DNA from: Puerhibacterium puerhi
Lineage (GTDB): Bacteria; Actinomycetota; Actinomycetes; Actinomycetales; Cellulomonadaceae
Assembly: GCF_009846865.1 (NCBI RefSeq)
Contig: NZ_WUWN01000004.1
Span: 1 to 64,000 of the forward strand
Direction: 5' to 3'
Length of the DNA stretch: 64,000 nucleotides
Shown: piece after piece, positions 57,943-64,000 of the stretch
Layout of the letters: every line of letters begins with the position of its first letter
Numbering within the stretch: position 1 is the first letter of the stretch
The notes under the pieces: generated by a model
What the model was told of the DNA's origin: nothing
Database searches by the model: none
The model's input: only the letters and a program-made list of their open reading frames with translations
Made by a program: the position numbers and the translations under genes

Positions 57943-58254
57943 ATGCACCGCCCGGACGACGTCCAGCGCACGCGTCCGTATGTGCTCGCCATGTGCAGGT
58001 TCTTCCGGTTCCTCGCCGATCTGCTGGAGGTCAGCGACTCCACCCTCTCGCAGACCCTCACCGTCTTGTCAGACGCCGGCCTGGTGTCGGTACGGAAGGA
58101 ACCGGTAGGCCGGCGCACCCGCACCTGGGTCGCGATCAGCGACACCGGCCGCGAGGCCTTCGCACGCCACCTGTCCACGTTGCAGGCCATCATCGAAGCC
58201 GGCACCGACACCGACACCGACACCGCAGTGCAGCACCGAGGAGGCCAGCGATGA
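57943..58254 (+). CDS. Winged-helix regulator (HTH_34/MarR-like)
   Basis: Regulator of 103 residues. LADLLEVSDSTLSQTLTVLS and DAGLVSVRKEPVGRRTRTWV are the helix-turn-helix and wing of the small PF13601-type regulators. The N-terminal helices are shorter than usual (RPYVLAMCRFFRF), suggesting a small deletion. The Asp-Thr repeat near the end is unusual. It is followed by a coupled start (ATGA at 58251) of a decayed gene, and is divergent from the hydrolase operon. Confidence 0.75.
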   Translation: MHRPDDVQRTRPYVLAMCRFFRFLADLLEVSDSTLSQTLTVLSDAGLVSVRKEPVGRRTRTWVAISDTGREAFARHLSTLQAIIEAGTDTDTDTAVQHRGGQR

Positions 58255-58590
58255 CCCCCGCCTGGCACGCCCAGGCGATCTCAACGCTGCCGCCGAGACG
58301 CTCACCGACGAGCGCGAGCCGTCGCGGCATACCGCAGGGCCGCCGGCCGCTGGTCCTCGAAGCACGCGGCCGATGCCCGCACTGCGCGCCTCGGACTCTG
58401 GCTGCACGACGAGCCGCAGCGAACGACCCCGACCGCCCCGGCCGCTGGTCGCCGGCGCGCCACGCCTACCTCGACCGGCTGGCACCCGGGCGGGAGGCAC
58501 AGGCGCGGACTGCGGAGATGGCGTCGTCGCACTGCGTGGTGAGACGTGCCCCGCGTCCTGGCCCGAGGAGAGCGTTCCAGTCCCCGCGCT
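58251..58590 (+). pseudogene. Decayed gene coupled to the winged-helix regulator
   Basis: GAGGAGG and ATG 58251 (overlapping the regulator stop) begin MTPAWHAQ. Coding-like pieces then occur in successive frames: LNAAAETLTDERE, then VAAYRRAAGRWSSKHAADAR with TARLGLWLHDEP. No single frame runs through, so at least two indels are present. I do not know the family. It may be genuine decay or repeated sequencing error. Confidence 0.45.
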
Positions 58591-58880
58591 CAGCGGCCTG
58601 TCGAGACGACCGAGCTCTCCTCGCTGATCGACACCGAGGAGACCACGTAGGCCAGGCTGGCCACGAGCGCGAGTCCTGACAGCGCGAGAGCAACGATGAT
58701 CCATCCCAGGCGGCCGCGGCGAAGCAGCAGGTTCCGGAGCACGAACGCTGTGGCTGCGAGGGCTGCGAAGATCCCCCAGACGGGATTGATCACGACGACC
58801 AGTGCGGCAAGCACGGCGATGACCACCGACGCCAGCTCGGCCGACCTGATGGGTTGCCGAGCCTCGTGTGTCACCGTCAC
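58590..58880 (-). CDS. Small membrane protein, three hydrophobic segments
   Basis: Protein of 96 residues: after a polar start (VTVTHEARQPIRSAELASVV) come three hydrophobic stretches (VIAVLAALVVVINPVWGIFA, ALAATAFVLRNLLLR, IIVALALSGLALVASLAYVV). The pattern resembles DUF4190-like or similar small proteins, but I cannot assign it. GAGAGG lies 8 bp before GTG 58880. Confidence 0.65.
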   Translation of the reverse strand: MTVTHEARQPIRSAELASVVIAVLAALVVVINPVWGIFAALAATAFVLRNLLLRRGRLGWIIVALALSGLALVASLAYVVSSVSISEESSVVSTGR

Positions 58881-59232
58881 CGCAGCAGCCTCTCGCACGG
58901 GAGGCGCCTTCCGAAGCCTTTTGCCCCATCGCGGCGTGCCGAGACGGGGCCAGTCCGGCCAGGCGGTGGTCCGGGTTGATGCTGCGCGCCCGGGTGGCGA
59001 CCGCGCGGGCGGGTCGACGATGGCGGCACGGCCCGCTCGGCGGCCAGCTCGACCTCGGGGTCGTCGTCGGCGGCGATCATCCGGGCGGGCAGCTCGAACG
59101 GCAGGCACAGGGCCGGTCCGGCACCGAGTGATCACCCGGTCGTCCGAAGATCCACACGACTTCCGGGACTACGACGCCCCGTCCGTGCGTTGTGGCTGGT
59201 GGCACGATCGCCGACCGGAAGGAGCGACGCCG
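58881..59232. other. 352-bp stretch without a supported gene
   Basis: The minus strand keeps a protein-like piece (LPFELPARMIAADDDPEVEL, about 59050-59110) without a proper start or continuation, perhaps a worn gene end. Nothing else is seen except the ribosome site GGAG before 59233. Confidence 0.4.
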
Positions 59233-59418
59233 ATGAGCATCTTCGACGCCACGAACCCCGTCCCGGCCGGCGGCTGGTGGAGCCGGCTGTGGGAGCCCGT
59301 GCAGGTGTGGTGGCAGGTCCGTCAGGACATCGCCCGCCTCACCCGCGACCTCCCCAGGCTCGACCAGCCGACGGACGCCGACCCGACGCCCGCGGACTGC
59401 CAGGCGTGCCCCGTCTGA
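59233..59418 (+). CDS. Small hypothetical protein with CxxC end
   Basis: Protein of 61 residues (MSIFDATNPVPAGGWWSRLW, VWWQVRQDIARLTRDLPRLD), Trp-rich in the first half, ending PADCQACPV with a CxxC that could bind a metal. AAGGAG stands 9 bp before ATG 59233. No family recognised. It ends before the palindrome at 59470. Confidence 0.6.
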   Translation: MSIFDATNPVPAGGWWSRLWEPVQVWWQVRQDIARLTRDLPRLDQPTDADPTPADCQACPV

Positions 59419-59469
59419 GCAGCGCACCACCGACGAACCGACCTGACGAACTGACCTACTGACCCAGCT

Positions 59470-59511
59470 ACGACGGGCCGGGTACCGGAGCTCCGGTACC
59501 CGGCCCGTCGT
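59470..59511. terminator. 42-bp perfect palindrome between convergent genes
   Basis: 21-base arms meet without loop (apex CCGGAGCTCCGG). It lies between the stops at 59418 (+) and 59555 (-), fitting a bidirectional terminator. Confidence 0.8.
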
Positions 59512-59554
59512 CGTCCGCGGGGCCGTCGCCGCCGACCTGTCGGCCATCGGTCTG

Positions 59555-60106
59555 CTACTGGCCGGCGCGGCCGTCCAGGCACTCGCGCAGCAGGTCGGCG
59601 TGCCCCACGTGCCGCGCGTACTCCTCGACCATGTGGACCAGGATGTCGCGCACGGCGGAGGTCTCCGCGCCGTCGCGGAAGACGACGACGTCGTCGAGGC
59701 GGTCCTCGGCCAGCCCGTCGAGCCACGCGTCGGCGAGCGCGACCTGCTCGCGCCAGGCGCCGAACGCGTCCGCGACCGCCGCGTCGGTGGGCCGCACGTC
59801 GGCGAACCCGGAGTCGCCGTCGTCGTACAGCCGCTCCTCCCCGAGCCCCTGCAGCGCGATCCGGAACCAGAACTGCTCGACGCGGGCGAGGTGGCGCACC
59901 AGGCCCAGCAGGCTCAGGGCGCTCGGCGGCACGCTGCGGGTGGCGAGCTGCTCGGGCGTCAGGCCGTCGCACTTGAGCTCGAGGGTCATGCGGTAGGCGG
60001 TGAGGTACTGGCGGTAGGTCGCCAGCTCGCCGTGCACCTCGTCGGTGGGGCGCGGGTCCTGGTCGGCGGGCACGAACATGCCGCCGTAGCCGGTGGGGGC
60101 GTTCAT
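59555..60106 (-). CDS. DinB-family (DUF664) protein
   Basis: Four-helix bundle protein of 183 residues with the DinB/DUF664 pattern. LALLG-like segments SLLGLVRHLARVEQFWFRIA and VHMVEEYARHVGHADLLREC supply the metal-binding histidines. Many members are mycothiol- or thiol-dependent transferases or maleylpyruvate-isomerase-like; the activity here is unknown. ATG 60106. Confidence 0.9.
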   Translation of the reverse strand: MNAPTGYGGMFVPADQDPRPTDEVHGELATYRQYLTAYRMTLELKCDGLTPEQLATRSVPPSALSLLGLVRHLARVEQFWFRIALQGLGEERLYDDGDSGFADVRPTDAAVADAFGAWREQVALADAWLDGLAEDRLDDVVVFRDGAETSAVRDILVHMVEEYARHVGHADLLRECLDGRAGQ

Positions 60107-60196
60107 GGCGCCAGCCCACCAGACCAGGGTCGCCGGGCGCCACGGCTTTCCGCGGCGCGCCCCGACGACGCCGCGGCGCCGTCGGGGAGGCCCGCG

Positions 60197-60670
60197 TCAG
60201 CCCGCGGCCTGCCGCACCACCTCGGCGAGCCGCTCCCAGGCCTCCTCGCTGACGTCTGTCAGGGCGTACGACGTCGCCCACAGGCCGCTCGGGTCGTCGA
60301 GCGCCGCCTCGGCGTTGAACCCGAACGTGGAGTAGCGCTCGCCGTCCGCCTGCCCGCTGCGGAAGAAGCACACCACCTTGCCCTTCCGGGCGTAGGCGGG
60401 CTGCCCGTAGTACAGCTTCGGCGCCAGGTCAGGGGCCACGCTGGTGACGATCGCGTGCACCCGCTCGGCGAGCGCACGGTCCGGCTCCGGCATGGCGGCG
60501 ATCTTCGCCAGCACGTCGGCCTGGTCGCGCGCCGCCTTGTCGGCGCCGCGGCCCCGCTTCGCCTGGGCCCTGAGCTCGGCGGCCCGCTCCTTCATCGCCG
60601 CGCGCTCCCGCGTGGAGAACCCGTCCCCTGCCGTCGCGTCCTGCGTGGCGGACCTCGCGGTCGTCGTCAT
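60197..60670 (-). CDS. DUF1801-family protein
   Basis: Protein of 157 residues. The core VTSVAPDLAPKLYYGQPAYA, KGKVVCFFRSGQADGERYST, FGFNAEAALDD matches the DUF1801 (YdhG/iron-chaperone-like) family. A basic coiled N-terminus (AAMKERAAELRAQAKRGRGA) is added before it. ATG 60670 with AGGG. Function not established. Confidence 0.87.
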   Translation of the reverse strand: MTTTARSATQDATAGDGFSTRERAAMKERAAELRAQAKRGRGADKAARDQADVLAKIAAMPEPDRALAERVHAIVTSVAPDLAPKLYYGQPAYARKGKVVCFFRSGQADGERYSTFGFNAEAALDDPSGLWATSYALTDVSEEAWERLAEVVRQAAG

Positions 60671-60790
60671 CCCTGTCGCTCCCTTCGTCGTCCCGCCTCG
60701 TGGGCGTCTCACGTGGCACGACGACGCTAGCGACGGGAGCCGCGCCGGCTCTTCTCGATTCCTGACCGATCCCACCGCGGCCACGCCCGG

Positions 60791-60806
60791 GTGTACGAGC
60801 GTACAC
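60791..60806. promoter_or_regulatory. Dyad GTGTAC-N4-GTACAC before the acetyltransferase-TetR operon
   Basis: Perfect 6-bp arms just upstream of the TACGCT -10. A likely site for the TetR protein encoded second in the operon. Confidence 0.6.
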
Positions 60807-60814
60807 ATCCCGCC

Positions 60815-60820
60815 TACGCT
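60815..60820 (+). promoter_or_regulatory. Leaderless -10 (TACGCT)
   Basis: Seven bases before ATG 60828. Confidence 0.55.
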
Positions 60821-60827
60821 GGCCGCC

Positions 60828-61439
60828 ATGACCACCGACTACTTCGCGGGCGACCCGCGCACGAACCGGGAGCGCATGCTCGCCGGCGACCTCTACGTCG
60901 CCGACGACCCGGAGAACGCCCGCCTGGCGCAGCGCGCGGTGCGGCTGCAGGAGGAGTATCGCGCGCGGGCGGCCGAGGACCAGGGCGCCGCCGTCGCCGT
61001 CCTCGCCGAGCTGCTCGGCACGCTCGGCGAGGGCGCGTTCGTCAAGCCGCCGCTGTTCGTCGACTACGGGGAGAACCTCCACGTCGGACCGCGCACGTTC
61101 GTCAACTACAACCTCACGGCGCTCGACGTCGCCGAGATCCGCATCGGCGCCGACTGCCAGATCGGCCCGAACGTCCAGCTCCTGACGCCCACGCACCCGG
61201 TGGCCCCCACGCCTCGGCGCGACAAGCTCGAGGCCGCCCGGCCCATCACCATCGGGGACAACGTGTGGCTCGGCGGGGGCGTCATCGTCTGCCCGGGCGT
61301 CACCATCGGCGACAACACGGTGGTCGGCGCGGGCTCCGTCGTCGTGCGCGACCTGCCGGCGAACGTGCTCGCCGTGGGCAGCCCGGCGCGCGTGGTCCGC
61401 GAGATCTCCGACGACGACGGCGGGGTCCCCGGTGCCTGA
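60828..61439 (+). CDS. Sugar O-acetyltransferase (maltose/galactoside type)
   Basis: Trimeric left-handed beta-helix acetyltransferase of 203 residues. The Mac N-terminal domain (RERMLAGDLYVADDPENARL) is followed by hexapeptide repeats (IGADCQIGPNVQLLTPTHPV with the catalytic His, IGDNVWLGGGVIVCPGVTIG). It transfers acetyl from acetyl-CoA to sugars. It heads an operon with a TetR gene that overlaps its end by 8 bp. Confidence 0.94.
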   Translation: MTTDYFAGDPRTNRERMLAGDLYVADDPENARLAQRAVRLQEEYRARAAEDQGAAVAVLAELLGTLGEGAFVKPPLFVDYGENLHVGPRTFVNYNLTALDVAEIRIGADCQIGPNVQLLTPTHPVAPTPRRDKLEAARPITIGDNVWLGGGVIVCPGVTIGDNTVVGAGSVVVRDLPANVLAVGSPARVVREISDDDGGVPGA

Positions 61440-61995
61440 CGACGCGCCGCGCGCGCGGCGCCACGACCCGCAGCGGCGCGACCGGATCATCGACGCGTGC
61501 CTCGACGTCGTCGTCGCCCACGGCGTGGCCGGCACCTCGCACCGCAAGGTGGCCGCCGCCGCAGGCGTGCCGCTGGGGTCGATGACCTACCACTTCGCGG
61601 GCATGGACGAGCTGCTGCGCGAGGCGTTCACGCGGTTCGCGACCGCGGCCTCCGACCAGTTCGAGCGCCGGCTCGGCGCCGCGCGCGACGCCGCGGAGGC
61701 CAAGGCCGCCGTCGTCGCGCTCATCACCGGCGACGTGCTCACCACGCGCCGCGACCTGGTGCTGACCAGCGAGCTGTACACGCTCGCGGCGCGCGAGCCC
61801 GCGTTCCGGGACCTCACGAACCGCTGGATGGCCCGCTCCCGGGCCGCGCTCGAGCGGCACTTCGACCCGGTGACCGCACGGATGCTCGACGCGCTCATCG
61901 AGGGGCTCACCCTGCACCGCGCCCTGGACACCGAGCCGCACGACGCCGCGACCGCGGCGGAGGCTGTCGAGCGGATCACGCGGCCGGCCGGCTGA
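61432..61995 (+). CDS. TetR-family transcriptional regulator
   Basis: TetR repressor of 187 residues. Helix-turn-helix (about 17-62) IIDACLDVVVAHGVAGTSHR, then GVPLGSMTYHFAGMDELLRE; the MTYHF end is usual for this group. GTG 61432 overlaps the acetyltransferase by 8 bp, so both come from one message controlled at the GTGTAC dyad. Confidence 0.92.
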   Translation: MPDDAPRARRHDPQRRDRIIDACLDVVVAHGVAGTSHRKVAAAAGVPLGSMTYHFAGMDELLREAFTRFATAASDQFERRLGAARDAAEAKAAVVALITGDVLTTRRDLVLTSELYTLAAREPAFRDLTNRWMARSRAALERHFDPVTARMLDALIEGLTLHRALDTEPHDAATAAEAVERITRPAG

Positions 61996-62035
61996 GGCCG
62001 GCGACCGGCGCCGGACCGCGGCACCGGGCACGCGA

Positions 62036-62082
62036 GAGGCCCCGCCTCACGACCCTCTTCTCGAGTCGTGGGGCGGGGCCTC
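62036..62082. terminator. Terminator after the TetR operon
   Basis: Stem GAGGCCCCGC plus CACGAC with their complements and an 11-base loop, 41 bp past the TetR stop. Confidence 0.75.
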
Positions 62083-62110
62083 AGCGCGTCAGCGGGGCGT
62101 CAGCCCTGCG

Positions 62111-62332
62111 TCAGCCCTCCGCGCGGCGCCGGGCGGCGCGCACCGCGAGCAGGCCGAGGAGCAGCAGCAGGGCCGCCGCGCCCACGATCCCGCCGACCAT
62201 CACGCCGGTCTGGGCCAGGTGCCCGCCCGGTCCGGCCTGCGCCGGCTCGGACGGCGCCGGAGCCGGGTCCGACGGGTCCGCCGGGTCGGCCGGAGCCGGA
62301 CCCGCCGGGTCGGCCGGCGGGACCGTGCCCAC
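62111..62332 (-). pseudogene. C-terminal cell-wall anchor remnant with LAQTG
   Basis: 73-residue frame: Pro/Ala/Asp-rich wall-spanning part (PAGPAPADPADPSDPAPAPS), then LAQTG, one membrane helix (VMVGGIVGAAALLLLLGLLA) and RAARRR. LAxTG is the signal cut by class-E sortases of actinobacteria. There is no signal peptide; the frame continues open upstream for about 90 bp to a TGA but without a start codon. It is therefore the end of a lost surface protein rather than a working gene. Confidence 0.65.
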
Positions 62333-62403
62333 GGTCGCCGTCGACGGGTCGGACGTCAGCCGGTCGCCGCCGGGCAGACGTGTCCCGCGATGATCGAACA
62401 GGG

Positions 62404-62433
62404 TCGGGGAGGCCGCGGACGCGGCCTCCCCGA
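62404..62433. terminator. Terminator after the MFS gene
   Basis: A 13-base perfect stem (TCGGGGAGGCCGC and complement) with a 4-base loop, about 75 bp past the MFS stop at 62509. Confidence 0.75.
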
Positions 62434-62508
62434 GATATCGCCCAGCGCCTCACCCAGCCCTGGCCCGATCTCACCCGCTCCACCGGGTGCGAGCGACGCG
62501 GCGAGGGG

Positions 62509-63846
62509 TCAGCCGACCCTCGTCGGCAGGCCGGGCCCGCCGCCGGCCGGGTCCCCGGCCTCCGTCGCCGACGGCGCGGACGGCGCGGCCGTCGTCACCG
62601 CGCCCGGCCCGCCACCGGGCCGCCCGTGCCGCACCAGCGCGGCGGCCCCGGCGCCCGCGGCGAGGAACACGACGCCGAGCCCGACCCACCCCACGGTGCC
62701 GTGCTCGATGGCGGTGGCGGTCACCAGCGGCGGGGCCACCATCGAGGCCACGGCGTAGCCGGTCTGGCTCAGGCCCTGGTACGCCCCGGCGCTGCGCGGG
62801 TCGGCCAGCTCGAACGCCATGCCCCACCCGCCGGCCTCACCGAGGATCTCGCCGAGGGAGTGCGCGAGCGCCGCGACGACCAGCAGCACGCACGCCGTCG
62901 CCACGCTGCCGTACCCGGCGAGCGCGTAGGCCAGGCACGCCCCGGCGAGCAGCCACGACGCCCGGCGCACGGTGAGCCCCGCGCGGCGCACGTCGTCGGT
63001 GCCGCGCGAGGCGCGCACCTGCAGCAGCGCCACGACGGCGGTGTTGAGCACCAGCAGCAGCGACACCATGACCGTCGGCGCGCCCGTGCTGGCGATCCAC
63101 AGCGGCACGCCGACCGTCTGCAGCCCGAAGTGCATGGCGAGCACCGAGTTCAGCGCCACGCTGGCGACGTACGTGCGGTCGCGCAGCGGCGACGGTCCGC
63201 GCGAGCGGCCGGCGCCGTCGTCGGACCGGTGCTCGAGCATCCGCGCGGCGAGACCGGGCACGCGCCCCAGCCGGGCCAGCGGGAGCACCGCGGCGAGCAG
63301 CAGGACGGCGACGGCGAGCATCGCGGCCTGGTACGCGACGGCGGTGTCCACGAGCAGGGCGGCGCCGGCCGCCACCGTGCCCAGGCCGATGCAGACGTTG
63401 GTGACCACGCGCATGCGGGCGCGCACCGCCACCCGCTCGGGACCCACGTACCAGCGGGCCAGCACGGCCTGCTTGGCCGACCCGCTCGCCGAGCGCATCG
63501 CCACCGCGAAGCACGCGACGACGACGAACGCCGCCGCCGAGTGCGCCGCCGTGTAGGCGAGCATCGCCAGCCCGTTGAGCGCGGTGGCCACCCACTGCAC
63601 GCGGTGCGCGCCGACCCGGTCGGCCAGTCGCCCGGCGCCGTACGCCGCGAGCACCCCGGCGCCGCCGGCGACGCCCAGGCCGAGGCCCACCGTCGTCGGC
63701 GCCAGCCCCACCACGCGCGTGAAGTACAGCGTGCTCACCGTGTAGAAGACGCCGCTGGACAGGGCGAACGCCATGGTGCTGAGGGTGAGGGAGCGCGCCA
63801 CGCGCTCGCGGGGCCAGAAGGTCTCGATCACGGGCCCATTGCGCAC
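62509..63846 (-). CDS. MFS transporter
   Basis: Major facilitator of 445 residues with 12 helices. GRLADRVGAHRVQWVATALN corresponds to motif A, and a basic loop (LEHRSDDGAGRSRGPSPLRD) divides the halves. The C-terminal 45 residues are Pro/Gly-rich. GTG 63846 or 63831 may be the start. It is divergent from an ArsR-type regulator at 63888, with a 41-bp gap, so mutual control is likely. Substrate unknown. Confidence 0.88.
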   Translation of the reverse strand: MRNGPVIETFWPRERVARSLTLSTMAFALSSGVFYTVSTLYFTRVVGLAPTTVGLGLGVAGGAGVLAAYGAGRLADRVGAHRVQWVATALNGLAMLAYTAAHSAAAFVVVACFAVAMRSASGSAKQAVLARWYVGPERVAVRARMRVVTNVCIGLGTVAAGAALLVDTAVAYQAAMLAVAVLLLAAVLPLARLGRVPGLAARMLEHRSDDGAGRSRGPSPLRDRTYVASVALNSVLAMHFGLQTVGVPLWIASTGAPTVMVSLLLVLNTAVVALLQVRASRGTDDVRRAGLTVRRASWLLAGACLAYALAGYGSVATACVLLVVAALAHSLGEILGEAGGWGMAFELADPRSAGAYQGLSQTGYAVASMVAPPLVTATAIEHGTVGWVGLGVVFLAAGAGAAALVRHGRPGGGPGAVTTAAPSAPSATEAGDPAGGGPGLPTRVG

Positions 63847-63873
63847 CGCGGCGGCCGTGTCGGTGAACTCCTG

Positions 63874-63879
63874 TAGCGT
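63874..63879 (+). promoter_or_regulatory. -10 element (TAGCGT)
   Basis: Eight bases before ATG 63888, in the short gap to the divergent MFS gene. Confidence 0.45.
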
Positions 63880-63887
63880 CCGGCTTC

Positions 63888-64000
63888 ATGCACACGCCCT
63901 CCCGGCCGCACCACGGCGGCCTCGTCGAGTACGAGCTGGCCGGGATGGACGTGGCGGACGTGCGCTTCGCCGTCTCGCCCCTGACCGAGCTGACGCTGTC
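63888..64000 (+). CDS. ArsR-type (DUF5937-like) regulator, N-terminal part only
   Basis: The first 37 codons before the window ends: MHTPSRPHHGGLVEYELAGM then DVADVRFAVSPLTELTLS. The pattern D-x2-x-RFAVSPL-E matches the beginning of DUF5937/ArsR-like winged-helix regulators of actinobacteria. It is divergent from the MFS transporter. Confidence 0.65.
   Translation, partial: MHTPSRPHHGGLVEYELAGMDVADVRFAVSPLTELTL

Noticed and set aside
59470-59511. Perfect palindrome as replication or recombination site
   Set aside because: It lies between two convergent stops, where a bidirectional terminator is the simplest explanation.

Overview
The window is very GC-rich (about 74%) actinobacterial chromosome. 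Several things point to this: GTG starts are common, many genes begin 6-8 nt after a TANNNT -10 hexamer with no Shine-Dalgarno (leaderless), and the families are typical (DevS/DevR-like sensor and regulator, sortase-E-type LAQTG anchor, guanidine-III riboswitch, CU044_5270 protein, two GH3 glucosidases). A Cellulosimicrobium/Cellulomonas-type member of the Micrococcales is my inference, not a proof. I recognised no rRNA, tRNA or CRISPR array.

Layout. 0-7.2 kb: YibE/F protein (runs off the left edge), an NAD(P)-binding oxidoreductase with a divergent HxlR regulator, then a metal block (His-rich membrane protein, YcnI, CopC, CDF transporter) and small membrane proteins. 7.2-7.6 kb: an SMR guanidinium exporter behind a guanidine-III riboswitch. 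8.2-12.9 kb: TetR, quinone oxidoreductase, a TehA-like transporter plus atypical SDR, and a divergent LysR. 13-18.8 kb: beta-glucoside block (GH3 and MFS in one operon, a second GH3), whose promoters carry CTACCG-type dyads. 19-21.6 kb: a small secreted or membrane protein, a 21-bp tandem repeat, and a complete IS481-family element inserted exactly at the stop codon of a frameshifted quinone oxidoreductase.

21.7-31 kb: ZIP transporter, STAS protein, universal stress protein, GyrI-like protein, alpha/beta hydrolase, 2TM protein and a DevS-like histidine kinase facing its NarL/DevR-like regulator. Five GGGCC-N3-GGTCCC sites lie in this block and suggest one DosR-type regulon. Alkaline phosphatase and an AsnC/DUF2000 pair follow. 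32.3-37.7 kb: a LuxR regulator divergent from a two-gene module (AAA+ ATPase with a TPR-like, acidic N-terminus, and a TPR membrane protein) of unknown function. 37.7-47.7 kb: an XRE-cupin regulator with a DMT exporter, LLM flavin enzyme, L-serine dehydratase, assorted DUF proteins, and a Bcr-type MFS pump with divergent MarR.

47.9-54.7 kb: an ECF sigma factor operon and an arsenic cluster (ArsR, FAD monooxygenase, ArsN-like acetyltransferase, a small CC-tailed protein, ArsC) that has no efflux pump, followed by a less GC-rich islet holding a broken secreted protein. 54.7-64 kb: SDR with divergent TetR and a clear operator, hydrolase with GbsR/MarR, decayed coding DNA, DinB, DUF1801, sugar acetyltransferase with TetR, a LAQTG anchor remnant, MFS, and the start of an ArsR-type regulator.

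Several genes (20.6-21.6, 24.2-24.7, 24.9-25.9, 53.2-54.1, 58.3-58.6 kb) are interrupted by single indels, often in GC runs. Sequencing error and real decay cannot be told apart from the sequence alone.
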